From CAZVYN01 sp964631125 (GTDB lineage Bacteria; Eisenbacteria; RBG-16-71-46; CAIMUX01): a stretch of DNA of 52,660 nucleotides. The number at the start of each line of letters is the position of its first letter. The first letter of the stretch is position 1. The DNA lies in contig CAZVYN010000021.1 in assembly GCA_964631125.1 (NCBI GenBank), forward strand, positions 1 to 52,660. Direction: 5' to 3'. The translations under genes were made by a program, and so were the position numbers. Below, piece by piece: positions 34,101 through 42,401 of the stretch. Below the pieces are notes generated by a model. It was not told the origin of the DNA. It saw only the letters and a program-made list of their open reading frames with translations, and searched no databases.

Positions 34101-34425
34101 GCGTCCCGGCGCCCGGCCCGATAGTCGGCCCGACAGTCGGCCGACGGGTCGTCCGAGTGCTCGTCCGAGTGCTCGTCCGAGTGCTCGTCCGGGCGCTCGA
34201 CCCGGCGGCGCTCGCCCGGGTCTGGGTCGCCCCGCGCCGCGCCGCGACGCATGGAGTGAGGATCCGCCGCGTCGTCGTCCTACCGGCGATCGCCCCGACC
34301 GTCCACGTCCGAGTGGTGATCGACCCGATCGACCCGATCGGCCCGGTTCGCGCGGTCCTCGCGGTCCGCGACCCGGCGGTCCGCGACCGGGTGGATCACG
34401 TCCGCCGCGCCGCGACGATCGTTGA
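31159..34425 (+). CDS. M1 family aminopeptidase with HEAT repeats and long disordered basic tail
   Basis: 1088 aa, no signal peptide. Substrate-binding GGMEN (306-310, the GAMEN equivalent), zinc motif HELAH (337-341) and Glu360 after 18 residues. Residues about 600-840 form HEAT-like helical repeats (AASALGRLLSPLALEMLLRDG; RRAAVSALAGFKDERATQALTQI), then a coiled coil (RLRTEFEKLKEETRDMKQRLDKL). The last 200 residues are Pro/Arg/Asp/Gly-rich with repeats such as RPSARPSARPSARPGARPGG, encoded partly by a 12-bp DNA repeat (34150-34197). A zinc exopeptidase with a probably nucleic-acid- or membrane-sticky tail; the tail's role is inference. The stop overlaps the next ATG (TGATG). Confidence 0.92.
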   Translation: MSGAENSGQFEGGLERLVCRRLHTHEQARAGAGKWTLQEEDPKYAPDRTCDIEHLKLEVEVDLPAKRVEATATLTLRAVFGPFESITLDAIDFVIHEVRDGSGRALVYSYLDRQLTVRFDEAVTDTIDVAIVYRVEDPSGGLYFYGPNPSEPEVEWQMWSQGEDEEARHWIPCHDAPHERMTTEMIVTVADKYTAISNGALLDGTDSKKDSKKDAKLKGTKTWRFKESTPYPSYLITLVVGVFVELEDTWRDVPVPSFVEPGREEEGRRAFGRTPEMMEFFSKALDCPYPYEKYAQVAVRHFTFGGMENLSATTQTENTLHDARASLDSDSEDLVSHELAHQWFGDLLTCENWAHAWLNEGFATYSEALWKEHSAGPDEFAYKLVQDVDEYMLDPYRRAIVSRRYAHPFQLFDGHLYPKGGWVLHMLRRSVGDEAFWRALRAYVQRHKVGSVETIDLIRCFEQTTGKSLQGFFDQWIYAPGHPDLEGSLSFDDDTSLVQVTLKQTQKRDGGAPIYRLPIRVEARIEDAKARGGFQIIAKRFEMDQAAQTFYLAVPSKPTWVAVDPEGSILRTVKITRPLEWMDSAVAGATRDARVFARVDNVRQLGEQAGQRATQVLSRVMREDPFWGVQAEAASALGRLLSPLALEMLLRDGLALVHPKARRAAVSALAGFKDERATQALTQIVEKGDASYFVEMSAAAALGRSGGERAAATLRPALKRAMDRHDWHDLVAQGCAIGLMSARSEEALVDVLALGKDGSRYWATRLNTLRAAAEFASARPHLARRVVEELAPLLEDPELLLSTRLPSAFAMIGHAAGLGPLRRKAETTPNSQMRAACEMAADDLAAKLAKGEETDRLRTEFEKLKEETRDMKQRLDKLTEKGPERGPKSSESKPKERPSFVPPPRDEFEERPRRRPPTARSSFPDDEDDEVIERPRRPPPPFDRGPRPPLRSSRPDRDRLDRPDRGDRMDRPSRPGARPGGRPGARPDSRPDSRPTGRPSARPSARPSARPGARPGGARPGLGRPAPRRDAWSEDPPRRRPTGDRPDRPRPSGDRPDRPDRPGSRGPRGPRPGGPRPGGSRPPRRDDR
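34150..34197 (+). repeat. 12-bp in-frame tandem repeat in the M1 peptidase tail
   Basis: Four units of CGTCCGAGTGCT, the last diverged, encoding Arg-Pro-Ser-Ala repeats. It is the most regular part of the disordered tail. Confidence 0.85.
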
Positions 34426-35111
34426 TGTCTGGCGCCCGTGTCTCGATCCCGGTCAACGGTCGTGAGATCGCGGGCTATCTCGCGAGTCCGAACGTCGGGG
34501 CGCCGGCCCCCGGCGTGATCGTGCTGCAGGAGTGGTGGGGTCTCGTCCCGCACATCGAGCAACTCTGCGATCGATTCGCGAGTGAAGGCTTCGTCGCGCT
34601 CGCGCCCGACCTCTATCACGGCGAGATCGCGAAGAGTCCCGATGAAGCGGGGAAGCTGCTCATGGCGCTCGACATCGCGGAGACGGAGAAGGATCTCCGG
34701 AGCGCGACGGCGTTCCTGCTCTCGCAGCCTGCGGTGACCGGCGACAAAGCGGGCGTCGTCGGATTCTGCATGGGCGGCCAACTGCGCGAGTTGGCCGCCG
34801 CGAGCAATCCGGGCATCGGCGCCTGTGTCGATTTCTACGGCGTGCATCCCAATGTCGCGATCGATCTCGAGCGGATGACCTGTCCCGTGCTCGGCCTCTT
34901 CGCGGAGCATGACGGGCCGGCGACGCTCCAAATGGCGCGTCGTCTGGAAGAACTGGGCGGCAAGGGACAGCGTTTCGAAGCGGTGGTCTATCCCGGCGCC
35001 AAGCACGCGTTCTTCAACGACACGCGCCCGTCAGTCTACGACCCGAGCGCCGCGGCGGACGCCTGGCGCCGCGTGCTCGAGTTCTTGCGCGACCATCTCG
35101 CCCGCGCGTGA
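34425..35111 (+). CDS. Dienelactone hydrolase family protein
   Basis: 228 aa from the ATG at 34425, overlapping the M1 stop. Alpha/beta hydrolase with the DLH triad: Cys115 in GFCMGG, Asp163 in FAEHDGP and His194 in GAKHAFFND. The opening GVIVLQEWWGLVPHI and the following APDLYHGE are typical. The substrate is unknown; no aromatic degradation genes are near, so a housekeeping esterase role is more likely than chloroaromatic catabolism. Confidence 0.92.
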   Translation: MSGARVSIPVNGREIAGYLASPNVGAPAPGVIVLQEWWGLVPHIEQLCDRFASEGFVALAPDLYHGEIAKSPDEAGKLLMALDIAETEKDLRSATAFLLSQPAVTGDKAGVVGFCMGGQLRELAAASNPGIGACVDFYGVHPNVAIDLERMTCPVLGLFAEHDGPATLQMARRLEELGGKGQRFEAVVYPGAKHAFFNDTRPSVYDPSAAADAWRRVLEFLRDHLARA

Positions 35112-35121
35112 GCGAGCCTCA

Positions 35122-35602
35122 GTGAGCGAGGCAGAGGCGACCCGGCTGTTCGAGCCGTACCAGCCGATCCCCACCGACCGGAGAGCCACACCGCTCGATC
35201 TCGAGATCCGACCCGCGGCGCGCGAGTCGGTCGATCTCGAGGATGCCCCTCACGGTTCCTCCGCGAGATCATGGAAGACGAGGAGCGCGACGAACATCTG
35301 CTGCTCGTCGCGATGACGGACGGCGTCACTGGCGGCGCGGTCGCGGCCTTCGCCCGCGCGGCGCGTTTCGAGGATCCGCGCGACGCGTCGCCCGCGAACT
35401 GCGCGCCGACCAAGCGTTCTATCTCGTCAACGCTCTCAACCGCGCTTCGATCGACCTTCACGCCGAGTTCGAGTTCGTCGAACTCACCCGGGACTTCTGG
35501 CATCCGCACGCCACGTTCGTCGGCGGCGAGGGGATCCTCTATCGCGTGGAACTCAGCCCCACGGCGAGATCCGGTGATTCCACGCGTAGAACCCTAGCTT
35601 GA
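35122..35602 (+). pseudogene. GNAT acetyltransferase broken by two frame changes
   Basis: Three successive frames carry one GNAT protein. Frame 1 starts GTG at 35122 and reads LEIRPAARESVDLEDA. Frame 2 (about 35250-35375) reads SRFLREIMEDEERDEHLLLVAMTDG and GGAVAAFARAARFEDP. Frame 3 (about 35375-35602) reads FYLVNALNRASIDLHAEFEF and VELTRDFWHPHATFVGGEG, followed by ILYRVEL, the usual C-terminus of GNAT proteins with a TRDFWFPGVTFEGGVGILF-like end. Two indels or read errors are needed to explain it. It overlaps the 3' end of the convergent YdcF-like gene by 50 bp. Confidence 0.72.
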
Positions 35603-36218
35603 TCGTTTCGGTCAGGACTCCCATCGTGTCGTGTTCGCGCTTCCACCACCGCTCCGGATTGTCGCTGGAGCGGCCGATCGGTAGGTGATAGACGGCGACC
35701 TCGATGCCGCTCTCGTCGAAGATCTTCCTGAAGGTCGATCGCGTCCGTCGCGTATGGAAGGGTGAGGTGACGATCACGACCGAGCGCCATCCGTGCTCGC
35801 GTGCGACCAGCAGGGTGCGCTGCGCTTCCTCGATCGTGCTCGTGGGACCGAGCGAGAGGACGATCGAGTCGGCGGGGACTCCCCTTCGGACCGCGATTCT
35901 CCGCTTGGCCTCTCCCTGCGAGAGGGAGTCTCCGTCGGTGTACACGGGGATGAAGGGAACATCGGGGCCGGTGATGAGGATCGCGGCCGCATCTCCGCGC
36001 CGATAGATCTGGATCGCGGCGGCCAGTCGCTCCCCGGCGCCGCCGGCGAGCACGGTCGCTGCGTCGCAGCGTCCGAAACTGTCCTCGACGATGAGCCACT
36101 GGGCGTAGCGCTGGAGCGCGACCGGCAGGAGCAACCAGCCGACTCCTCCGATGGCGGCCAGGAGGATGAGGATCGTCAGGGGGCCATGTTTGCGACGCCG
36201 ATCGCCGCGACGACGCAT
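35553..36218 (-). CDS. YdcF/SanA-like membrane-anchored DUF218 protein
   Basis: 221 aa from the ATG at 36218 (a TTG at 36242 is possible; neither has a good ribosome site). A basic start and one transmembrane helix (LTILILLAAIGGVGWLLLPVAL) precede the DUF218 domain: DAATVLAGGAGERLAAAIQIY, AILITG, GVPADSIVLSLGPTSTIEEAQRTLLVAREHGWRSVVIVTSPFHTRR-type sequence in pieces, and FYAWNHRISPWG. The family (YdcF, SanA, ElyC) acts in envelope biogenesis. It follows the beta-helix gene by 34 bp, so the two may be co-transcribed. Confidence 0.85.
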   Translation of the reverse strand: MRRRGDRRRKHGPLTILILLAAIGGVGWLLLPVALQRYAQWLIVEDSFGRCDAATVLAGGAGERLAAAIQIYRRGDAAAILITGPDVPFIPVYTDGDSLSQGEAKRRIAVRRGVPADSIVLSLGPTSTIEEAQRTLLVAREHGWRSVVIVTSPFHTRRTRSTFRKIFDESGIEVAVYHLPIGRSSDNPERWWKREHDTMGVLTETIKLGFYAWNHRISPWG

Positions 36219-36252
36219 GTGTCGGACGGAGGTTTGGCTCAAAGCGCCGCGC

Positions 36253-37626
36253 TCATCGGGAGAACTCCACGGGCGCCGCGTCGAGCGGGAGTTCGTCCAC
36301 CGCGATATCGACGCTGGGAGTTCCGCAGACGCCCAAGTCGGCCCCGAGGCGTCCGCATCCGTGCGGCGAATTCTGCGGAAGGCAGAAGGAGCGCGGCGTC
36401 ACGCGGAAGTCGTTCCGTCCGCAGAATCCGGGCGGCAGATGGATCGCGTCCTCCAGCAGCGCGCAAGCGGGCGGGGCTTCGGGCCAGAAGAGGCAACAGC
36501 TCGCGGAGACCGTCGCGTTGACGCAGCCGATGGTTGTCGCGGCGATGTTGCGGAAGAAAACCGTCCGCTCGACGGAGTAGCTCCCGGCATTGCGCGCCAG
36601 CACCGTGGCGATGTCTCCCCAGCGCGGGCCGTTGTACGCCAGCGTGGAGTTCTCCATTCGCAGCGAACCGAACTGAGCGGAGACCGCGGAGCCTTCGCCC
36701 GCGCGGTTGCGGACGAAGACGCAATTGCTGACGAGCGGCGTCTCAGTCGACTCGACGATGTAGAGCGCGCCGCCCTCACTGGCGTCGTTTCCCTCGAAAT
36801 GGCAGTCGAAGAATCGCCCCTGGGCCAGGTAGATCCGAGCGGCGCCGCCCGTCGCCGCCTGGTTCGCCTCGACCCGAGCCCGTCGCCAGGTCGCGCCGCC
36901 GCCGCCTTCGTGCGCAATGCCGCCGCCGCTGCCGGCGAAGTTCTCGCGGATGACGCAGTCTTCGATCACAGGCGCGCCGCCCCAAACCCAGACACCGCCG
37001 CCGATGTTCGCGTGGTTTCCGCGCACGAGGAGATTGCGCACCGTCGGGCTGGCCTCGTAGAGGAACAGCGCGCCGCCACGGGTTTCACCGCCGCCGCCTG
37101 CCGTGGCGGGCGCGTCGCCGCCAGCGTTTCCGGTCGCCCGGCTCTCTCCGCTCCCTCCGTTCCCCTCACCGCTTCGGATCCGAGCGGCGTCGGCATCGGC
37201 ATCACCGTCCGAGTCGAACTCCGGTTCACCCTCAGGCGCGATCGAGAACGGAGTCCCCGCGCCCCCGGTCAAGGTGAAGCCGTCGACCACCGTCTCCGCC
37301 GTCTGCCCGAACGCGATCGTGACGACCGAGCCGATCCCGTTCGCGTCGATGGTGGTCGTGGCCGGCCCGGCCGACGACCGCAGGACGATCCGCTTGCCCG
37401 CGAAAGACACGCGCCCGACGTAGTGACCGGGATACACGACAACCGAGTCGCCATTCGTGCAGGCCTGGATCGCGGGCTGCGGGTGCGTGAAATCGCCGGA
37501 ACCGTCGAGCGCGACGGTCCAGGTGCGGGCCAAAGAAGCCGTTGGCGCGATGCCGGAAACCATGGGGCCCAGGAGGAGCCCGAGTCCGAGAAGCGACCGC
37601 TGGAGTGACGGGCTCAGTGCGCGCAA
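36253..37626 (-). CDS. Secreted right-handed parallel beta-helix protein
   Basis: 457 aa from the TTG at 37626, favoured by GGAGG at the right distance; a GTG at 37683 would add 19 residues. The signal peptide (LLGLGLLLGPMVSGIAPTASLA) precedes a polymorphic-outer-membrane/pectate-lyase-like beta-helix: DFTHPQPAIQACTNGDSVVVYPGHY, RIVLRSSAGPATTTIDANG, TVVDGFTLTGGAG, then rungs such as GGGVWVWGGAPVIEDCVIREN. An Asp/Ala-rich acidic insertion (FDSDGDADADAARI) interrupts the helix. Likely extracellular carbohydrate-binding or adhesive protein. It lacks the C-terminal SWG motif found in the related 44522 protein. Confidence 0.8.
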   Translation of the reverse strand: MRALSPSLQRSLLGLGLLLGPMVSGIAPTASLARTWTVALDGSGDFTHPQPAIQACTNGDSVVVYPGHYVGRVSFAGKRIVLRSSAGPATTTIDANGIGSVVTIAFGQTAETVVDGFTLTGGAGTPFSIAPEGEPEFDSDGDADADAARIRSGEGNGGSGESRATGNAGGDAPATAGGGGETRGGALFLYEASPTVRNLLVRGNHANIGGGVWVWGGAPVIEDCVIRENFAGSGGGIAHEGGGGATWRRARVEANQAATGGAARIYLAQGRFFDCHFEGNDASEGGALYIVESTETPLVSNCVFVRNRAGEGSAVSAQFGSLRMENSTLAYNGPRWGDIATVLARNAGSYSVERTVFFRNIAATTIGCVNATVSASCCLFWPEAPPACALLEDAIHLPPGFCGRNDFRVTPRSFCLPQNSPHGCGRLGADLGVCGTPSVDIAVDELPLDAAPVEFSR

Positions 37627-37718
37627 CGAAGGGCCTCCGAAGTAGCCGGCTCGAGTGGACGGCAGTATAGCCTCCGCATCCACGCAATTGTTGCCCGCGC
37701 CGCCGTTGGCCAGCGAAG

Positions 37719-40046
37719 ATGCCCGGCGTGCGAACCTGCAAGCGCCTGATCTCGATCGCGTCTCTCGTCCTCTTCACGATGGCGTGCGATGAAAGTCGGG
37801 CCGATCCCACCAAGGCGCTGATCTCGGCGCCGCCGGGCGAACAGCTCTATACCGTGCCCGAACCGGCGCTGGACCTCGTGAGGCTAGACAACCCGTCCCA
37901 GGCGGCGATCACGCGATTCGGCGTCGTCGCCTGCATCAGTCCCGAGGAGGGACACCTCGGGGCCAACGTCACGTTCACTCTGCGCCACGCTCCGGGCACG
38001 CCGACGTCCAAACCCGCCTCGTTCGTCCTGCACCGAGGATTGAAGGTCGGCTCGGCGGCGCACGCGCGCTCGCCGAAACTGAAACTGCGGCTCGAGTCGC
38101 TCGATCGCCTCGATCCCCGCGCGCATTGGCGTCGCCCGCCCTACGAGGCGCTGGCCGGCTACGAACATGGTCGCACCGTGCTCATCCACTGGGACGACCC
38201 CTCGGTGCTCGTCTGGCCGGAGTCGATCGATCTCCAGTTGTTCTACTCCGGCGTCATCGCCGATTCGCTCCGCGCGCCGGATGTCGCCTATGGACGGTCG
38301 TTCGAGACGACGACGGGGCTGATCGAGAATCGCGGCGCGTATCTCTCCGGCGGGACATTCTGGGTTCCGTGGCGACCGGATGAGTTGTTCACCTTCGATC
38401 TGAACGTGGCGTCGCCCGACGGATGGCGGGTCGTGTCTCAAGGGGGGTCGCCCGGGCGAATCGAGTACGCACCGGATCCGTTCGAAGGCGTGGATGACGG
38501 CTCGGACCTCTGTCGCGGCGGCGGCGCCGATGCGTGGCGATGTCCGCATCCGATGCAGGAGATCTACCTGGTGGCCGGCCCCTGGGAGCAGCACCAACAG
38601 TCACACGGCGACGTCAACTGCATGACCTTCACCTACGCCGACACCGATTCGACCATCTGGGGACGCTACCTGCGCGGCACAGGCCGTTACCTCGATCTCT
38701 ACGAAGAGCTGATCGGCCCGTATCCGTTCGAGAAGTTCGCATTGGTCGAGAACTTCTGGCAGAGCGGCTATGGGATGCCGAGCTTCACGTTACTGGGTGA
38801 TCGTGTTATCCGCCTGCCGTTCATCCTCGACACGTCGTATGGACACGAGATCTTGCACAATTGGTGGGGCAACGGCGTTTTCGTCGATCCCTCGGACGGC
38901 AACTGGTGCGAGGGGCTGACCGTTTACGGCGCGGATTACTTGTACAAGGAGCGCGAGTCGCCCGAGGCGGCGCGGCAGTACCGGCTCGATGCGTTGAAGT
39001 CGTATCTCGATTACGTCGATGCGGGTGAAGACTTTCCCTTGAGCGAGTTCCGCGAGCGACATGATTCGGCGACGCAAGCCATCGGCTACTCCAAGGCGAT
39101 GATGGTTCTGCACCAGATTCGGCGCGAGCTCGGGGATGAGGCGTTCTGGCAGGGGCTGCGCGAGTTCTATGCGGCGCACGAATTCCAGCCTTCGAGTTGG
39201 ACGGATCTGCTGCGGAGTTTCCCCCGTGCTCAGGGACGGACCATCGACCCGGCGGCGTTTCGCGCGATGTGGCTCGATCGGTCGGGCGCGCCGACCGTCT
39301 GGTTGGACTCGGTCGATGATTCACCCAACAAGATCCGCCTGCGTCAGACGATGGAAAGCGGCGGTGAGGCTTGGTTCGCCTTTGACGTTCCGGTGCGCGC
39401 TCAGTACGAGGATGGATCGACGGCCAACCTGTCGATCTCGCTCTCTGGCGCGACCGGAGAGATCACGGCGCCGTCGAAGAGCCGGTTGACGCGCGTGGAG
39501 ATCGACCCCGATTTCGAGGTGATGCGACGTCTCCATCGCAGCGAGATCCCGACGACGCTGAGTCGGGTCCTCGGGGCCGATTCGATCGCGGTCGTACTCG
39601 GTGTGGACCTGACCGACTCGATGCGCGCGGAGGCGCAGGCTCAGATCGAGACGTGGCGGCGCGGGTTGGAGGTGACGGTGCTGGAGGAGGCGACGCTTCC
39701 TCAGGGCTGGAGTCGTGGCGGCGCGGTCTGGTATCTGGGATCGGGGTCGATCGCGCGGGCGCGTGCGGCCGGGCAGTCGGAGATCGCATGGGCCGGCACG
39801 CGCGTTTCGCGGGTGGCGGAGGTTGAAACGGCGGGTCAGACGGTCGTCCTGGCGGGAACCACGACCGATGGAGCGGAGTCCTGGATCGTCCTTCTGCCGC
39901 ACGACGCCGCCTCGATGCGCGCCGTCGCCGAGAAGATCCCGCATTACGGCCGTTACAGTTATCTGCTCTTCGAAGGGAGCCGCAACGTGGGCAAGGGAAT
40001 TTGGCGCGACGTCGATTCGCCCCTGAAATGGGAAGTACGCCGATGA
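37719..40046 (+). CDS. Exported M1-like metallopeptidase
   Basis: 775 aa with a probable lipoprotein signal ending FTMAC (Cys23). Zinc site HEILHNWWGN (from 376) with GNWCEGLTVYGADYL supplying the third ligand, Glu398, 17 residues after the second His, one fewer than in classical M1. The preceding YGMPSFTLLGDRVIRLP segment replaces GAMEN. This HEILHNWWGN/GNWCEG form is typical of a secreted branch of gluzincins. A C-terminal PDZ domain is not evident; instead there is about 200 residues of beta-rich sequence. Its stop overlaps the start of the M28 gene, forming a proteolytic operon. Confidence 0.88.
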   Translation: MPGVRTCKRLISIASLVLFTMACDESRADPTKALISAPPGEQLYTVPEPALDLVRLDNPSQAAITRFGVVACISPEEGHLGANVTFTLRHAPGTPTSKPASFVLHRGLKVGSAAHARSPKLKLRLESLDRLDPRAHWRRPPYEALAGYEHGRTVLIHWDDPSVLVWPESIDLQLFYSGVIADSLRAPDVAYGRSFETTTGLIENRGAYLSGGTFWVPWRPDELFTFDLNVASPDGWRVVSQGGSPGRIEYAPDPFEGVDDGSDLCRGGGADAWRCPHPMQEIYLVAGPWEQHQQSHGDVNCMTFTYADTDSTIWGRYLRGTGRYLDLYEELIGPYPFEKFALVENFWQSGYGMPSFTLLGDRVIRLPFILDTSYGHEILHNWWGNGVFVDPSDGNWCEGLTVYGADYLYKERESPEAARQYRLDALKSYLDYVDAGEDFPLSEFRERHDSATQAIGYSKAMMVLHQIRRELGDEAFWQGLREFYAAHEFQPSSWTDLLRSFPRAQGRTIDPAAFRAMWLDRSGAPTVWLDSVDDSPNKIRLRQTMESGGEAWFAFDVPVRAQYEDGSTANLSISLSGATGEITAPSKSRLTRVEIDPDFEVMRRLHRSEIPTTLSRVLGADSIAVVLGVDLTDSMRAEAQAQIETWRRGLEVTVLEEATLPQGWSRGGAVWYLGSGSIARARAAGQSEIAWAGTRVSRVAEVETAGQTVVLAGTTTDGAESWIVLLPHDAASMRAVAEKIPHYGRYSYLLFEGSRNVGKGIWRDVDSPLKWEVRR

Positions 40047-41332
40047 AGCCGCGAGCCGCTCGCGGTTTCATCGGCGGATTGTGCCTTATCGCGCTGTTGG
40101 CGAACGCGAGTCCGTTGCTCGCACAAGCCCCCAACATTCGCGCCGTCGAGGTTCGTCTCCGCCAAGACGTCACGTTTCTGACCGATCCCAAGCTGGAGGG
40201 TCGCGGCGCGGGGACCGCAGGGCTCGAGGAGGCCGGGAAGTACATCGAGCGGCAGTTCGAGGCGGCGGGGTTGGCGCCGGCGGGAGACGGCGGGGGGTGG
40301 CGGCAGGATCTGGACTCCGACGCTGGTGGGGATTCGAATGTCTTGGGGCGCCTGCGGGGCGCAGGCGCTACAGCAGGCGCTACTCCCGGCGCTACGGCCG
40401 GCGAAGCCGCGACCTGCCTGGTCCTCGGCGCGCACTTCGATCATCTCGGTCGTGATGGGAGCGGCGCGATCTTCGCGGGGGCGGACGACAACGCGTCCGG
40501 CGTCGCGATCCTGCTCGAAGTGGCGCGACGGCTCGCCGAAGAAACAGCGCAGGACGGATCGATGCGGCCGGCGCGCGACATCCTCTTCGTCGCGTTCGCG
40601 GGTGAGGAGACCGGGCTGCTCGGATCGCGCGCCTACGTCGCGCGGCCGGCTTGTCCGCTCGAAGAGACCGTCGCCATGATCAATCTCGATACGGTCGGGC
40701 GACTCCAGGGTGGAAGGCTCTTCGCGATCGGCGCGGGGAGTGCGCTGGAGTGGGACTCGATGCTGAAGGGCGTCGCCATGGCCGCCGGGATCCAGGTAGA
40801 CGCGTTGAACGCGGGGCCGTTCGCGTCGGATCAGGTTCCGTTCTTCGAGCGTGGAGTTCCGGTGCTGCATCTCTTCACCGGGCCGAACGCCGACTACCAT
40901 CGCGCGGCCGACACGGCCGAGAAGCTCGATTACGCGGGGATGTCTTCGACGGCCGATCTCGTGACGGAACTGCTGCTCTACCTCACCGATCGGCCGGGAC
41001 GCCTCACGTTCGTTCCTCCGGGCGCAGCCGAAGCGAAGCCGCAGAGCTCGAGCAACCCCGCGCCGCGGCGGGTGAGTTTGGGGACGATCCCTGACTTCTC
41101 GCGGGAGAGCGGGGGCGTCCTCTTGTCCGGCGTCATGCCCGGGAGCCCGGCCGAGGGTGCGGGGTTCCAGAAGGGCGATGTCTTGGTCGAACTCGACGGC
41201 GAGTCCCTCGACACGCTTGCCGATTTCACCGATGTCCTCAAGCGCCACGCCCCCGGCGACTCCGTCGTCGTGGTGGTGGATCGTGCGGGGCAGCGGATCT
41301 CTCGGACCGTTCAGCTCGCGGAAAGGAAGTAA
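40043..41332 (+). CDS. Secreted M28 family aminopeptidase with C-terminal PDZ domain
   Basis: 429 aa from the ATG at 40043 (ATGA overlap). Signal peptide ends near PLLAQAP. The two-zinc site is complete: LGAHFDHLG, GADDNASG, AGEETGLLGS, INLDTVGR and DYHRAADT. The PDZ domain (about 340-425) shows GVLLSGVMPGSPAEGAGFQKGDVLVELDGES. Between the first domain strand and the zinc site lies a Gly/Ala/Thr repeat (GAGATAGATPGATAGEA) that looks like a small slippage insertion. Removes N-terminal residues from peptides outside the cytoplasm, downstream of the M1-like enzyme. Confidence 0.93.
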   Translation: MKPRAARGFIGGLCLIALLANASPLLAQAPNIRAVEVRLRQDVTFLTDPKLEGRGAGTAGLEEAGKYIERQFEAAGLAPAGDGGGWRQDLDSDAGGDSNVLGRLRGAGATAGATPGATAGEAATCLVLGAHFDHLGRDGSGAIFAGADDNASGVAILLEVARRLAEETAQDGSMRPARDILFVAFAGEETGLLGSRAYVARPACPLEETVAMINLDTVGRLQGGRLFAIGAGSALEWDSMLKGVAMAAGIQVDALNAGPFASDQVPFFERGVPVLHLFTGPNADYHRAADTAEKLDYAGMSSTADLVTELLLYLTDRPGRLTFVPPGAAEAKPQSSSNPAPRRVSLGTIPDFSRESGGVLLSGVMPGSPAEGAGFQKGDVLVELDGESLDTLADFTDVLKRHAPGDSVVVVVDRAGQRISRTVQLAERK

Positions 41333-41335
41333 GAG

Positions 41336-42334
41336 ATGCGTCTGTTCTCTCGTCGACTCATCGGTTCGCTGGCGCTCGGTTCGCTCGCGGTCGGGGTGCT
41401 CATCTCGGCGGCGCTGTTGGTCGGCGCCTCTGTCCCAGCCCACGCGCAGCAATTCACGCTCGGCCTCAACTGGCAGCCGCTCACTCTGGATCAGGCGCTG
41501 GCCGAGGCGGAGAAGACCGGGAAGAAGGTCTTGGTCGAGGTCTGGGCCGACCACTGCGAGCAGTGCAAGGTGATGGACGCCGAGATCTGGAACACTCCCG
41601 ACGGGATCACGCTGGCCAACAACGCCATCCCGATCAAGATCAACAGCGTGGCGCCGGAGGGACAGGCGCTGGCCAAGCGCTATCCGGTGCTCGGACTTCC
41701 TCTCACCATCTTCTTGAACGAAGACGGGACCGAGTTCGATCGCGTCGTCGGTTATGACGGACAGCGACCGTTCCTGCTCGAGGCGTCGCCGATCAGTCAG
41801 GGCATCGACGGGTTGCCGATCTTGGAGAAGCGTCTCGCCGCCACGCCGGACGACGCCATGCTCATGACCGAGATCTTCGAGAAGCTCCTCTCGCGCAAGC
41901 GCGACGCTGACGCCAAGGCGATGCTCGACCGAATCTTCGCGGCCGACGCGAAGACGGGCGGAATGGTGGGAGAGCGTGCGCTCGGGCAGATGGCGCGCTA
42001 CGCCACCTACTACCAGGGCGATCACGCCGGCGCCTTCGAGCTCTGGAAGGCGATCGTCGATCGCTATCCGACCTCGAGCAGCATGGGCGGCTCGATCGAC
42101 GGCGCCTACAAGGCCGCGGTCACGATGGGCAAGGTCGGGGACTGGAAGACGTGGCTCTGCGCAGCCACCCAGAAGCACGGCAAGAGCGGAATGCTCCAGC
42201 AAGCGGCCGCGCTCACGGCCTATCGCTACAAGGTGATGGACCCCTGCTTCGGCCAAGCGGCGCGCACCGCGATCGCGCTCGGGATGAAGGCGCCGAATCT
42301 CGAGGCGGTCGCGGTCGCGATGGAAGGGAAGTAG
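41336..42334 (+). CDS. Exported thioredoxin-like protein with C-terminal helical region
   Basis: 332 aa. Signal peptide ends VPAHAQQF. Thioredoxin_7-type fold with KVLVEVWADHCEQCKVMD, redox pair Cys74-Cys77, and the cis-Pro segment YPVLGLPLTIFLNEDG. The remaining 170 residues are helical and TPR-like (AKAMLDRIFAAD; GAFELWKAIVDRYP). Likely a periplasmic disulfide reductase or chaperone. It begins 3 bp after the M28 peptidase stop, with AGGAAG in the spacer, so it is part of the peptidase operon. A strong hairpin follows at 42402. Confidence 0.87.
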   Translation: MRLFSRRLIGSLALGSLAVGVLISAALLVGASVPAHAQQFTLGLNWQPLTLDQALAEAEKTGKKVLVEVWADHCEQCKVMDAEIWNTPDGITLANNAIPIKINSVAPEGQALAKRYPVLGLPLTIFLNEDGTEFDRVVGYDGQRPFLLEASPISQGIDGLPILEKRLAATPDDAMLMTEIFEKLLSRKRDADAKAMLDRIFAADAKTGGMVGERALGQMARYATYYQGDHAGAFELWKAIVDRYPTSSSMGGSIDGAYKAAVTMGKVGDWKTWLCAATQKHGKSGMLQQAAALTAYRYKVMDPCFGQAARTAIALGMKAPNLEAVAVAMEGK

Positions 42335-42401
42335 CGGCAGGGGGCGCGTCGTCCGCGCGCTCGAGCGCGCGCACGCGCACGCGCGTGGAACCCGGGCGCG
42401 C

